Shown here: positions 10,050-20,606 of the stretch, in pieces
Numbering within the stretch: position 1 is the first letter of the stretch
Layout of the letters: each line of letters opens with the position of its first letter
From: Streptomyces thermodiastaticus
GTDB lineage: Bacteria > Actinomycetota > Actinomycetes > Streptomycetales > Streptomycetaceae
Reading direction: 5' to 3'
DNA: 64,000 nt
Assembly (NCBI RefSeq): GCF_014656135.1
Contig: NZ_BNBV01000002.1
Span: forward strand, 62,001 to 126,000
Made by a program: the position numbers and the translations under genes
Notes under the pieces: model-generated
Database searches by the model: none
What the model saw: the letters and a program-made list of their open reading frames with translations, nothing else
What the model was told of the DNA's origin: nothing

Positions 10050-11075
10050 TCATCTGAAGTTGACGACGGGAATGACCTCGCGGCCGTACGCGTCGATCAC
10101 GGCTTCCTGCGCGTCGTGCATGTCGTACACGGCGAACTGGTCCACGCCCAGCTCGCGCAGCGCGGTCAGCTTCTCGATGTGCTTCTCGACCGGCCCGATC
10201 AGGCAGAACCGGTCGACGATCTCGTCGGGCACGAACGCCGTGTCCGGGTTGCCGGCGCGTCCGTGGTGGGCGTAGTCGTAGCCCTGGCGGGCCTTGATGT
10301 AGTCGGTGAGGGCGGTGGGGACCGCGTCGGACTGCTCGCCGTAGCGGGCGACCAGGTCGGCGACGTGGTTGCCGACCATGCCGCCGAACCAGCGGCACTG
10401 CTCGCGGGCGTGGGCGAGGGCCTCGGGCGAGTCGTCGGCGGTGACATAGGCGGGGGCGGCGACGCACACGGTCACCTCGGCCGGGTCGCGTCCGGCGGCG
10501 GCCGCCGCGTCCCGGACGGCCTTGACCATGTACTCGGTCAGGTACAGGTCGGCGAGCTGGAGGATGAAGCCGTCGGCCTCCTCCCCGGCCATCTTCAGTG
10601 CCTTGGGCCCGTAGGCGGCCATCCACACCGGCAGGTGTGCGCCGGGTTCGACCCAGGGGAACTTCACCACGGTGCCGCCGCCGAGGTCGGCCTCCTGTCC
10701 CGAGGCGAGCGCCCGGATGACCTTCATGGCCTCGCTGATCCGGGCGAGGGTGTTCGGTTTGCGTCCGGCCACGCGCACCGCGGAGTCGCCGCGGCCGATG
10801 CCGCACACGGTCCGGTTGCCGAACATGTCGTTGAGGGTGGCGAAGGTGGAGGCGGTCACCTCCCAGGTGCGGGTGCTGGGGTTGGTCACCATCGGGCCGA
10901 CGGTGAGGTGTTCGGTCTGCGCGAGGATCTGGCTGTAGATGACGAACGGTTCCTGCCACAGCACGGCGGAGTCGAAGGTCCAGCCGTAGCGGAAGCCGTT
11001 GCGTTCGGCGCGCCGCATCAGCTCGACGACGCGCGAGGCCGGAGGGTCGGTCTGCAGGACGAGTCCGAAGTCCAT
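10050..11075 (-). CDS. LLM class F420-dependent oxidoreductase (TIGR03842-like)
   Basis: A 341-residue luciferase-like TIM-barrel protein. The N-terminus MDFGLVLQTDPPASRVVELM, the motif CGIGRGDSAVR and LPVWMAAYGPKALKMAGEEADG match the actinobacterial F420-dependent LLM group. The start at 11075 has GGAG about 8 nt upstream. It is the third gene of a reductive pyrimidine catabolism operon, 11 bp after hydA. No dihydropyrimidine dehydrogenase gene is present in the window, so this enzyme could carry a redox step on a pyrimidine or ureido compound. That is inference from context, and F420 binding itself is by family resemblance. Confidence 0.88.
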   Translation of the reverse strand: MDFGLVLQTDPPASRVVELMRRAERNGFRYGWTFDSAVLWQEPFVIYSQILAQTEHLTVGPMVTNPSTRTWEVTASTFATLNDMFGNRTVCGIGRGDSAVRVAGRKPNTLARISEAMKVIRALASGQEADLGGGTVVKFPWVEPGAHLPVWMAAYGPKALKMAGEEADGFILQLADLYLTEYMVKAVRDAAAAAGRDPAEVTVCVAAPAYVTADDSPEALAHAREQCRWFGGMVGNHVADLVARYGEQSDAVPTALTDYIKARQGYDYAHHGRAGNPDTAFVPDEIVDRFCLIGPVEKHIEKLTALRELGVDQFAVYDMHDAQEAVIDAYGREVIPVVNFR

Positions 11076-11086
11076 GGGCGCCGCTC

Positions 11087-12490
11087 CTAGGAGAGGTACT
11101 GACAGGTCGAGCGCGGGGTGTAGACACCGTGACCGGCGCGTCCGGTGTACTCCCGCTCGGTGATGACGAACTCGCCGCGCGAAAGCACGGTCTCGACACG
11201 GCCGGTGACACGCCGGCCCTCGTAGGCCGAGTAGTCGACGTTCATGTGGTGGGTGGCCGCGGACATGACCTGCTCGGCGTGCGGGTCGTAGATCACCACG
11301 TCGGCATCGGCGCCCGGCGCGATGGTGCCCTTCTTCGGGTACAGGCCGAACATCCGTGCCGGGGCGGCGCAGGCGATCTCGATCCAGCGGCGGCGTGAGA
11401 TGTGCCCGTCGACGACGGCCTGGTGGAGCAGGTCCATGCGGTTCTCCACGCCCGGCATGCCGTTGGGGATCTTGGAGAAGTCGCCGCGGCCCAGCTCCTT
11501 CTGCCCGGCGAAGCAGAAGGGGCAGTGGTCGGTGGAGACCACCTGCAGGTCGTCGGAGCGCAGGCCCCGCCACAGGGCCGCCTGGTGGTCCCGGGGGCGC
11601 AGGGGTGTGCTGCACACGTATTTCGCGCCCTCGAAGTCCGGCTCGGCGAGATTGTCGGTGGACAGGAACAGGTACTGCGGGCAGGTCTCGCCGAAGACGT
11701 TCACCCCCTCGTCGCGGGCCCGGATCAGCTCGGCGACCGCCTCGCGCGCCGAGACGTGCACGATGTACAGGGGTGCGCCGGCGACCTGCGCGAGCCGGAT
11801 GGCGCGGTGGGTGGCCTCCGCCTCCAGCAGCGCCTTGCGCACCTCGCCGTGGTAGCGGGGGTCGGTCTCGCCGCGGGCGAGGGCCTGCTCGACCAGGACG
11901 TCGATCGCGATGCCGTTCTCGGCGTGCATCATGATCAGCCCGCCGTTGCCGGCGGCGCGCTGCATGGCGCGCAGGATCTGGCCGTCGTCGCTGTAGAACA
12001 CCCCCGGGTAGGCCATGAACTGTTTGAAGGAGGTCACCCCCTCCTCCACCAGCAGGTCCATCTCCTTCAGCGTCTCGTCGTTCACATCCGAGACGATCAT
12101 GTGGAAGGCGTAGTCGACGGCGCAGTTGCCCTCGGCCTTCGCGTGCCAGGCGTCCAGGCCCTCGCGCAGGCTCTGGCCGGCGCTCTGGATGGCGAAGTCC
12201 ACGATCGTGGTGGTGCCGCCCCATGCGGCGGCCCGGGTGCCGGTCTCGAAGGTGTCGGAGGCGTAGGTGCCGCCGAAGGGCATCTCCATGTGGGTGTGTC
12301 CGTCGACGCCGCCCGGGATGACATATTTGCCGGTGGCGTCGATGGTCCGCTCGGCCGTGAACGCCTCGGCGGCCGGGGTGTGGGAGGCGGCGAGTGCGGC
12401 GATCCGGCCGTCCTCGACGAGGACGTCGGCGTACATCTCCTCCGCGGCGGTGATGACGAGACCGCCGCGGATGACGGTGCGACTGCTCAT
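11087..12490 (-). CDS. hydA: Dihydropyrimidinase / D-hydantoinase
   Basis: A 467-residue cyclic amidohydrolase that opens dihydrouracil or 5-substituted hydantoins to N-carbamoyl amino acids. The binuclear metal site is complete by eye: HTHMEMPFG near residue 66, the carbamylated lysine in TSFKQFMAYPG (about residue 158), MMHAEN, IVHVSA, and Asp in VSTDHCPFCF near residue 320. The length matches the family. It lies downstream of the N-carbamoyl hydrolase gene and upstream of the LLM oxidoreductase and transporter, all on the same strand. This order supports the pathway dihydropyrimidine to N-carbamoyl-beta-alanine to beta-alanine. A role in hydantoin degradation is the alternative. Confidence 0.95.
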   Translation of the reverse strand: MSSRTVIRGGLVITAAEEMYADVLVEDGRIAALAASHTPAAEAFTAERTIDATGKYVIPGGVDGHTHMEMPFGGTYASDTFETGTRAAAWGGTTTIVDFAIQSAGQSLREGLDAWHAKAEGNCAVDYAFHMIVSDVNDETLKEMDLLVEEGVTSFKQFMAYPGVFYSDDGQILRAMQRAAGNGGLIMMHAENGIAIDVLVEQALARGETDPRYHGEVRKALLEAEATHRAIRLAQVAGAPLYIVHVSAREAVAELIRARDEGVNVFGETCPQYLFLSTDNLAEPDFEGAKYVCSTPLRPRDHQAALWRGLRSDDLQVVSTDHCPFCFAGQKELGRGDFSKIPNGMPGVENRMDLLHQAVVDGHISRRRWIEIACAAPARMFGLYPKKGTIAPGADADVVIYDPHAEQVMSAATHHMNVDYSAYEGRRVTGRVETVLSRGEFVITEREYTGRAGHGVYTPRSTCQYLS

Positions 12491-12504
12491 GGTCCCTCCT
12501 GCCT

Positions 12505-12546
12505 GGTCACGGATCCGGTCATGGTGGTCGCGGATCCGGTCACGGC
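12505..12546. repeat. Two tandem 21-bp direct repeats between hydA and the amidohydrolase gene
   Basis: Near-identical units starting GGTCACGGATCCGGTCA at 12505 and GGTCGCGGATCCGGTCA at 12526 are spaced 21 bp apart in the short gap between two co-directional genes. The second unit covers the stop of the amidohydrolase gene. This is probably a local duplication; no function is evident. Confidence 0.7.
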
Positions 12547-13382
12547 GCGGTCAGCGGCGTGTAGGCACCGGGGGCGCGGTCACGGTAGAACTGCCAGCGG
12601 TCGCGGACCGTGCGCAGCTTGGACATGTCCAGGTCGCGGACGACGAGTTCGGTCTCCTTGTCGCTGGCCGGCTCGCCGACGAACTGCGCCTCGGGGTCGA
12701 CGAAGTAGGAGGTGCCGTAGAACTCGTTGTCGCCGTATTCCTCGACGCCGACCCGGTTGATGGCGCCGACGAAGTACTCGTTGGCGACGGCCGCGGCGGG
12801 CTGCTCCAGCTGCCACAGGTAACCCGACAGGCCGCGGGAGGTGGCCGAGGGGTTGAACACCAGCTCGGCGCCGGCCAGGCCCAGGGCGCGCCAGCCCTCG
12901 GGGAAGTGGCGGTCGTAGCAGATGTAGACGCCGATCCTGCCGACGGCCGTGTCGAAGACGGGCCAGCCGCTGTTGCCGGGGCGGAAGTAGAACTTCTCCC
13001 AGAATCCCTTCACCTGCGGGATGTGGGTCTTGCGGTACTTGCCGAGGTAGGTGCCGTCGGCGTCGACGACGGCCGCGGTGTTGTACAGGACGCCGGGCTG
13101 TTCCTCCTCGTACATCGGCAGCACCAGGACGATGCCCAGTTCCCGGGCAAGGTCCTGGAAGCGTCGGACGATGGGGCCTTCGGGGATCTGCTCGGCGTAC
13201 TCGTAGAACGCGGGGTCCTGCACCTGGCAGAAGTACGGTCCGTAGAACAGCTCCTGGAAGCACAGGACCTGGGCGCCCTGGGCGGCCGCGTCCCGTACTG
13301 CCTGCTCGTGGACCTGGATCATGGATTCCTTGTCGCCGGTCCAGGCCGTCTGGAAGAGCGCGGCGCGGATCACTCGGCTCAT
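12540..13382 (-). CDS. Nitrilase-family N-carbamoyl amidohydrolase (beta-ureidopropionase-like)
   Basis: A 280-residue carbon-nitrogen hydrolase. The Glu-Lys-Cys triad is visible: Glu in VLCFQELFYGPYF (about residue 44), Lys in GKYRKTHIPQ (about 117), and Cys in GVYICYDRHFPEGWR (about 154). The ICYDxHFPE sequence is typical of N-carbamoyl-beta-alanine and N-carbamoyl-D-amino-acid hydrolases. It would release CO2 and ammonia from the carbamoyl product of HydA, giving beta-alanine or an amino acid. It is the first gene of the catabolic operon that continues with hydA, the LLM oxidoreductase and the NCS1 transporter. The promoter is probably in 13383-13503. Confidence 0.93.
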   Translation of the reverse strand: MSRVIRAALFQTAWTGDKESMIQVHEQAVRDAAAQGAQVLCFQELFYGPYFCQVQDPAFYEYAEQIPEGPIVRRFQDLARELGIVLVLPMYEEEQPGVLYNTAAVVDADGTYLGKYRKTHIPQVKGFWEKFYFRPGNSGWPVFDTAVGRIGVYICYDRHFPEGWRALGLAGAELVFNPSATSRGLSGYLWQLEQPAAAVANEYFVGAINRVGVEEYGDNEFYGTSYFVDPEAQFVGEPASDKETELVVRDLDMSKLRTVRDRWQFYRDRAPGAYTPLTAP

Positions 13383-13468
13383 GGGGACCTCCGCTCGTCG
13401 AGTGTGCGGGGCGGTGCTTGGGTGTGTCGGTGAGCCTAGGAAGGCGGGCGAGCGGGTTTGAGATGCAC

Positions 13469-13499
13469 CGTGTCACATTCGCGGGGTGCGACGTGTCAC
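13469..13499. promoter_or_regulatory. Direct repeats of CGTGTCAC upstream of the pyrimidine catabolic operon
   Basis: CGTGTCAC occurs at 13469-13476 and 13492-13499, 23 bp apart (about two helical turns) and about 90 bp upstream of the amidohydrolase start. Such spacing suits an activator binding site, and the adjacent PucR gene is the obvious candidate regulator. This is inference from position only. Confidence 0.35.
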
Positions 13500-13503
13500 G
13501 GTG

Positions 13504-15243
13504 TCATTGCTGCTGTGCGTCGTGCGCGAGCAGGGCGATGTGGACGGAGGCGGCCTGCTCGAAGTCGTCCAGGTCGACCCCGAGGCGGGTCTGTATGGCC
13601 TCCAGTCGGCGGTAGAGCGCCGGGCGGGAGACGTGGTGGAGCTGGGCGGTGCGGGACTTGTTGCGGCCGGTGGCCAGGTAGGTGCGCAGCACGTCCAGCA
13701 GCTCGGTGTCGGTGCCGCACAGCAGCCCGTCGAGCTCCCGCTCGGCGAAGGCCTGCACATGCGGGTCGTCGCGCAGCAGCCGGACCAGGCCGCGCAGATG
13801 GACGTCCTTCAGCCGGACCACGGCCGGGAGGTCGAGGGCGCGGGCGGAGCCGTCCACGGCGTCGGCGACGTGCCGGGCCTCGCGCAGCCCCTCGGGCACC
13901 TCGTCCCAGCAGGTGAGCGGTCCGGAGGCGGCCACGAAGGCGTCCTGCTGCCCGGGCTCGGCGCGCAGCCGGGTCGCGAGGTGGCAGGTGAGGGTGTCGG
14001 CGTCCTGGTCGGGGGCCAGGCTGAGCAGCACCGCGGCGTGTCCGTCGCCGAGGTCGGCGACCAGTCCGGGCAGGCCCAGCAGCCTGAGCAGCCGGTCCAG
14101 CCGGGAGGCGTCGCCGCCGCGGACGGCCAGGGGCACATAGGTGCGGCGGCCCACCGGCAGCCCGGCCGCCCGCGCCCGGGGCAGCAGCTGCCGGGCGGGT
14201 ACGAGACCGCCGACGAGGTCGGCGAGCAGGCTCTGCGCGGACTGTTCCTCCCAGGAGCCGGCGGCACCGTTGAGCAGGCGGTGCAGGACCAGGGCCTCGG
14301 CGCCCCGGTCGGCCAGCAGCCGTCCGGTGGCGGCGTCCCCGCGGTACCCGCACAGCACCAGCCGGCCCCACCGCTGCCCGCGTACGCCCAGCTCGGCACG
14401 GATCCAGCCGTCCCCTTCGCCGCCTGCCCCCGCGCCGGACGGGCCCGGGTGACGGCCCCATGCCTGCCGGGCGATGCGTTCCCAGTCGCGCAACACGTCG
14501 TCCACCGCGGACCGCTCCCCCGCCGTGGCCAGCACCCGGTGGGCGAGGTTGGTGAGCACGACGGGACATCCGGCGTGCTGGGCGATCTCGTCCAGCAGTG
14601 CCTGCAGCGGCGCCCCGGCGGTGATCAGCGCGGTCAGTGTGGTGCGCACGGACTCGGAGAGGCTGACGGAGGCGTACTTGCGCCGCACCAGCCGGGCCTG
14701 GACCTCCTCGGTCAGCTCGGCGAACGGGAACGGCCGGTGCAGCACGACCAGCGGCAGCCCGCAGCGTTCGGCGGCCCGGCGCATCGCCTCCGGCGGCCGG
14801 GGAAAGGCCCGCCCCAGGCCGAGGACGACGGCCGCGGCCTCGGCGCGGTGCAGAGAGCGGATGTACTCGGCCTGTTTCTCCTCGTCCCCGGCGAGCAGCA
14901 CCCCGGTGGTGAGGACCATCTCGCCGCCGCTGAGCATCACGCCGACGTCCGCCGCCTCGGCGACGTGCACCCAGCGCACCGGCCGGTCCAGCTGGCCGGC
15001 GCCGGCCACCACCTCCGGTTCCCCGGCGAGCACGCGTTCCAGGGCGAGCACCTGCCGGACGGACAGCGGCTGCTCGGGCGAGGGCCAGTCGGCCGGGTCC
15101 AGGCGGGGCACCGCGGACGGCTGCCACGGCGGCCGCGGAAGGGAGCCCGGCGCGGACCGGGCGGCTGCCCGCGGGGGCTTCGGACCGGTCGGGGGCCGGA
15201 GGGGATCGCGGTGGGTGAGCTGTCGGTCCGAGGCGGTGGTCAT
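13504..15243 (-). CDS. PucR family transcriptional regulator
   Basis: A 579-residue regulator. About 60 residues of Pro/Arg-rich tail precede a purine-catabolism-type PucR N-terminal domain (LSVRQVLALERVLAGEPEVV). A GGDEF-like CdaR middle region follows. The C-terminal PucR helix-turn-helix has LLDVLRTYLATGRNKSRTAQ and HVSRPALYRRLEAIQTRLGVD. The ATG at 15243 has AAGGGGG about 10 nt upstream; longer versions would run into the aminotransferase gene. PucR proteins usually activate purine, pyrimidine or amino-acid catabolic genes in response to a metabolite. Its position between the aminotransferase and the amidohydrolase operon suggests it controls both. Confidence 0.92.
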   Translation of the reverse strand: MTTASDRQLTHRDPLRPPTGPKPPRAAARSAPGSLPRPPWQPSAVPRLDPADWPSPEQPLSVRQVLALERVLAGEPEVVAGAGQLDRPVRWVHVAEAADVGVMLSGGEMVLTTGVLLAGDEEKQAEYIRSLHRAEAAAVVLGLGRAFPRPPEAMRRAAERCGLPLVVLHRPFPFAELTEEVQARLVRRKYASVSLSESVRTTLTALITAGAPLQALLDEIAQHAGCPVVLTNLAHRVLATAGERSAVDDVLRDWERIARQAWGRHPGPSGAGAGGEGDGWIRAELGVRGQRWGRLVLCGYRGDAATGRLLADRGAEALVLHRLLNGAAGSWEEQSAQSLLADLVGGLVPARQLLPRARAAGLPVGRRTYVPLAVRGGDASRLDRLLRLLGLPGLVADLGDGHAAVLLSLAPDQDADTLTCHLATRLRAEPGQQDAFVAASGPLTCWDEVPEGLREARHVADAVDGSARALDLPAVVRLKDVHLRGLVRLLRDDPHVQAFAERELDGLLCGTDTELLDVLRTYLATGRNKSRTAQLHHVSRPALYRRLEAIQTRLGVDLDDFEQAASVHIALLAHDAQQQ

Positions 15244-15287
15244 GTGCGACGCCCCCTTGATCGGGCTGATGGTGCTTGGCGCGCTCC

Positions 15288-16571
15288 TCAGCAGACGGCG
15301 CGCAGCGCGCGTTCGAGGATCGCGGCGCCCTCCTCGGCCTCCGCCACGGTCAGCGACAGCGGAGGGGCGATGCGCAGGGCGCTGGTGTCGTGGCCGCCGC
15401 CCTTGCCGATGAGCAGGCCGCCTTCCCGGGCCGCCTCCAGCACCGCGTTCGCGGCCTGCGGGTCGGCCTCGTCGGTGCCCGGCTTGACCAGTTCCACACC
15501 GATCATCAGACCGCGTCCGCGGACCTCCCGCACGCCGGGCAGCTTCGCGGTGACGGCCCGCAGCCGTTCGATGAGCAGCCCGCCCACCCGCCGGGCGTTG
15601 CCCTGCAGGTCGTGTTCGAGCAGGTAGGTGAGGTTCGCCAGGCCGGCGGCCATGGTGACCTGGGTGCCGCCGAAGGTGGAGATGCTGTTGGCGTCCAGGC
15701 AGTTCATGATCTCCGCGCGGGCGACGACACCGCCGATGGACATGCCGTTGCCGAGGCCCTTGGCGAAGGTGAGGATGTCCGGCGGCCCGCTGCGTCCGTG
15801 GGCCTGCCAGCCCCAGAAGTGGTCGCCGGTGCGTCCCCAGCCGGTCTGCACCTCGTCGCTGATCCACAGGATGCCGTGCTCGGCAAGCACCTCACGGAAG
15901 GCGGCGTACAGGCCGTCGGGCGGAGAGGTGAAGCCGCCGACGCCCTGGACGGGTTCGGCGATCAGCGCGGCGGGCGGGCGGGTGTGGCCGAGCAGGTCCT
16001 TCAGGTCGGCGACGCAGGCCTCGATGAAGCCGTCGTCGTCGAGGTGGGCGAACGGCCCTCGGGTGCGCACGCCGCCGTGCACGTACAGCGTCTGCAGCGG
16101 GGACAGGGAGGTCGGGGACCAGCCGCGGTTGCCGGTGATGCCGACCGCGCTGAAGGACCGGCCGTGGTAGCTGTTGCGCATGGCCAGGACGGTGTTGCTG
16201 CGCCGGTAGGTGGTGGCCAGCAGCAGCGCGGCGTCGTTGGCCTCGGTCCCGGAGGTGGTGAAGAACACCCGGGCGTCGGGGATGCCGCTCAGACGGGCGA
16301 TCCGCTCGGCCAGTTCCACCATCGGCCGGTTGAGGTAGAGGGTGGAGGAGTGGATGATCCGGCCGGCCTGCTCGCTGACCGCCTTGGTGACCTCGGGCAG
16401 CGCGTGCGCGGTCATGGTGGTCAGGATGCCGCCGAAGAAGTCCAGGTAGCGCCGGCCGTCGGCGTCCCAGACGTAGCGGCCCTCGCCGTGGGTGATCTCC
16501 AGCGGGTCCTCGTAGTAGAGCGCCAGCCAATCGGGCAGGACGGCACGGTGCCGGTCGTACAGATCGTTCAC
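15288..16571 (-). CDS. Class III aminotransferase (likely beta-alanine or related amino acid:2-oxo acid)
   Basis: A 427-residue PLP-dependent fold-type I aminotransferase. Conserved features are TTSGTEANDAALLLA (phosphate-binding), SYHGRSF, LIAEPVQGVGGF, LWISDEVQTGWGRTG with the PLP-pyridine Asp, and the Schiff-base lysine in DILTFAKGLGNGMSIGGVV (about residue 265). The GTG start at 16571 has GAAGGAG 7 nt upstream. Relatives transaminate beta-alanine, 4-aminobutyrate, alanine-glyoxylate or ornithine. The operon context, where beta-alanine is the product of reductive pyrimidine breakdown, favours a beta-alanine:oxo acid role. The PucR gene follows 44 bp downstream on the same strand. Confidence 0.92.
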   Translation of the reverse strand: MNDLYDRHRAVLPDWLALYYEDPLEITHGEGRYVWDADGRRYLDFFGGILTTMTAHALPEVTKAVSEQAGRIIHSSTLYLNRPMVELAERIARLSGIPDARVFFTTSGTEANDAALLLATTYRRSNTVLAMRNSYHGRSFSAVGITGNRGWSPTSLSPLQTLYVHGGVRTRGPFAHLDDDGFIEACVADLKDLLGHTRPPAALIAEPVQGVGGFTSPPDGLYAAFREVLAEHGILWISDEVQTGWGRTGDHFWGWQAHGRSGPPDILTFAKGLGNGMSIGGVVARAEIMNCLDANSISTFGGTQVTMAAGLANLTYLLEHDLQGNARRVGGLLIERLRAVTAKLPGVREVRGRGLMIGVELVKPGTDEADPQAANAVLEAAREGGLLIGKGGGHDTSALRIAPPLSLTVAEAEEGAAILERALRAVC

Positions 16572-16594
16572 CAGCTGCTCCTTCGACGTGCCTC

Positions 16595-16606
16595 AGACAG
16601 CTGTCT
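16595..16606. promoter_or_regulatory. 12-bp palindrome upstream of the aminotransferase gene
   Basis: AGACAGCTGTCT is a perfect palindrome 24-35 bp upstream of the GTG start at 16571. It is a possible operator for the nearby PucR regulator. No second copy was recognised upstream of the amidohydrolase operon. Confidence 0.35.
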
Positions 16607-16727
16607 CCTTCAGGGCCCGGAGGCAACGAACGTAAGCCCGCAGGACAGGCTTGCCAAGACCATTGTCGTAAAGCCGCTGGGTCGATCATGTTTCGCACTC
16701 CGACGGGCGAGCGCCGGCCGGTGGTGT

Positions 16728-16997
16728 TCAGACCTGAACGGGTTCGCAGAGTCCCGCCAGTTCGTCGAGGGACAGTTCGAGGACGTGGGCCAGGGCGGCG
16801 ATGGTGAAGAAGGCCGGGGTCGGGGCTCGCCCGGTCTCGATCTTCCGCAGGGTCTCCACCGAGATGCCGGCCTCCGCGGCGATCCGGGCCATGCTGCGCT
16901 CGCCGCGCGCCTCGCGCAGCAGCCGCCCGAGCCGCTCGCCGCGTTCGCGCTCTTCCGGGGTGAGGGGATTGCGTACCACGCCTGCCAGTCTAGCCAC
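16728..16997 (-). CDS. XRE-type helix-turn-helix regulator
   Basis: An 89-residue single-domain Cro/CI-like protein. The HTH is clear: GRLLREARGERSMARIAAEAGISVETLRKIETG, in which the parts RIAAEAGIS and VETLRKIE are the two recognition helices. The C-terminal helix reads LAHVLELSLDELAGLCEP. The GTG start at 16997 lies only 34 bp from the divergent methionine aminopeptidase start. The shared gap holds a palindrome and two near-symmetrical -10-like hexamers, so it probably represses both its own gene and the aminopeptidase gene. Its ligand or inducer is unknown. Confidence 0.9.
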   Translation of the reverse strand: MARLAGVVRNPLTPEERERGERLGRLLREARGERSMARIAAEAGISVETLRKIETGRAPTPAFFTIAALAHVLELSLDELAGLCEPVQV

Positions 16998-17003
16998 TGA
17001 CCG

Positions 17004-17031
17004 TTATTCTCATACCGGTATAGTAATTGGC
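17004..17031. promoter_or_regulatory. Divergent promoter/operator between XRE and methionine aminopeptidase genes
   Basis: The perfect palindrome ATACCGGTAT (17012-17021) sits in the middle of a 34-bp divergent gap. Plus strand: TATAGT at 17019-17024 is a -10-like hexamer 7 nt before the ATG at 17032. Minus strand: GAGAAT (17011-17006) is a similar hexamer 8 nt before the GTG at 16997. Neither start has a Shine-Dalgarno sequence, so both transcripts are probably leaderless. A repressor on the palindrome would block both. Confidence 0.65.
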
Positions 17032-17799
17032 ATGGTGGAACTGAAGACCGATACCTCGATCGACGCCATGCACAAGGCCGGCCAGGTCGTGGCGCGGGTG
17101 CTGACCGCGCTGAGCAAAGCCGCCGACGTGGGCGTCTGTCTGCTGGAGCTGGACGCACTCGCCCGCGACATGCTCCGCGAGGAGGGCGCGGCCTCGCCCT
17201 TCCTCGGCTACCGTCCGTCCTTCGCCCCGACCCCCTTCCCCGCCGTGCTGATCACCTCGGTCAACGACGTGATCGTCCACGGCATCCCCACCCGGTACCG
17301 GCTGCGCGACGGCGATCTGCTCTCCCTGGACTTCGGTGCCGAGCTGAACGGCTGGGTCGGGGACTCGGCGCTCAGCATGATCGTCGGCCGGCCGCGCCCG
17401 GCGGACGTGCGGCTGATCGAGACCGCCGAGCGGGCGCTGGCCGCCGGCATCGAGGCGGCCGTCGTCGGCAACCGCATCGGCGACATCGCCCACGCGGTCG
17501 GCACCGTGTGCCGGGAGGCGGGCTACGGCATCCCGGACGGCTTCGGCGGGCACGGCGTGGGCCGCCGCATGCACGAGGACCCGTCCGTGCCGAACGAGGG
17601 CCGTCCGGGCCGCGGGATGCGGCTGCGCGCCGGCATGGTCCTGGCGATCGAACCCATGGTGATCGCCGGCGGCACCGACGGCTACCACGCCGCCGGGGAC
17701 GGCTGGACCCTGCGCACGAACGACGGCTCCCGCGCGGCCCACGTGGAGCACACGGTGGCGATCACGGAGGCGGGGCCGCGCATCCTCACGCAGCGGTAG
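17032..17799 (+). CDS. map: Type I methionine aminopeptidase
   Basis: A 255-residue metallopeptidase that removes initiator methionine. The five metal ligands can be placed: Asp in LSLDFGAELNGWVGD (first and second Asp, about residues 98 and 109), His in GGHGVGRRMHEDP (about 174), Glu in AIEPMV (about 208) and Glu in AHVEHTVAITE (about 240). The upstream His of DVIVHGIP is also present. Streptomycetes usually carry more than one map gene. This one is divergent from an XRE regulator and seems to be leaderless, so it looks like a conditional copy. The ClpC-like ATPase gene follows 190 bp downstream. Confidence 0.94.
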   Translation: MVELKTDTSIDAMHKAGQVVARVLTALSKAADVGVCLLELDALARDMLREEGAASPFLGYRPSFAPTPFPAVLITSVNDVIVHGIPTRYRLRDGDLLSLDFGAELNGWVGDSALSMIVGRPRPADVRLIETAERALAAGIEAAVVGNRIGDIAHAVGTVCREAGYGIPDGFGGHGVGRRMHEDPSVPNEGRPGRGMRLRAGMVLAIEPMVIAGGTDGYHAAGDGWTLRTNDGSRAAHVEHTVAITEAGPRILTQR

Positions 17800-17989
17800 G
17801 CATCCGCCAGCGCGCCGGCCGCCGCGCACATCCCCGCCTCCGCCGCACGCCCCGCTTCCCCCGCACGACCGGCTTCCCTGGCCGCACGCGCCCCGGGTGC
17901 CCCGCGCCGCCGCACGTGTCATCGTGGCATGAGCGCAGCTCGACCGGTTACCCGTCGAAAGCCAGTCGTCAGCGAAGGAACGGACAGCG

Positions 17990-20536
<2,547 letters not shown>

Positions 20537-20545
20537 CGTCACGGC

Positions 20546-20590
20546 GACGGGGCCCGCCTTCCCTTTGCCTCGGGGAGGGCGGGCCCCGTC
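20546..20590. terminator. Strong bidirectional hairpin terminator
   Basis: GACGGGGCCCGCC (20546-20558) pairs perfectly with GGCGGGCCCCGTC (20578-20590) around a 19-nt loop that can pair further. It lies between the convergent clp and ggt genes, 10 bp after the clp stop, so it probably terminates both. No long T tract is present. Confidence 0.85.
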
Positions 20591-20606
20591 GTGGGCGTGC
20601 TGCCGC

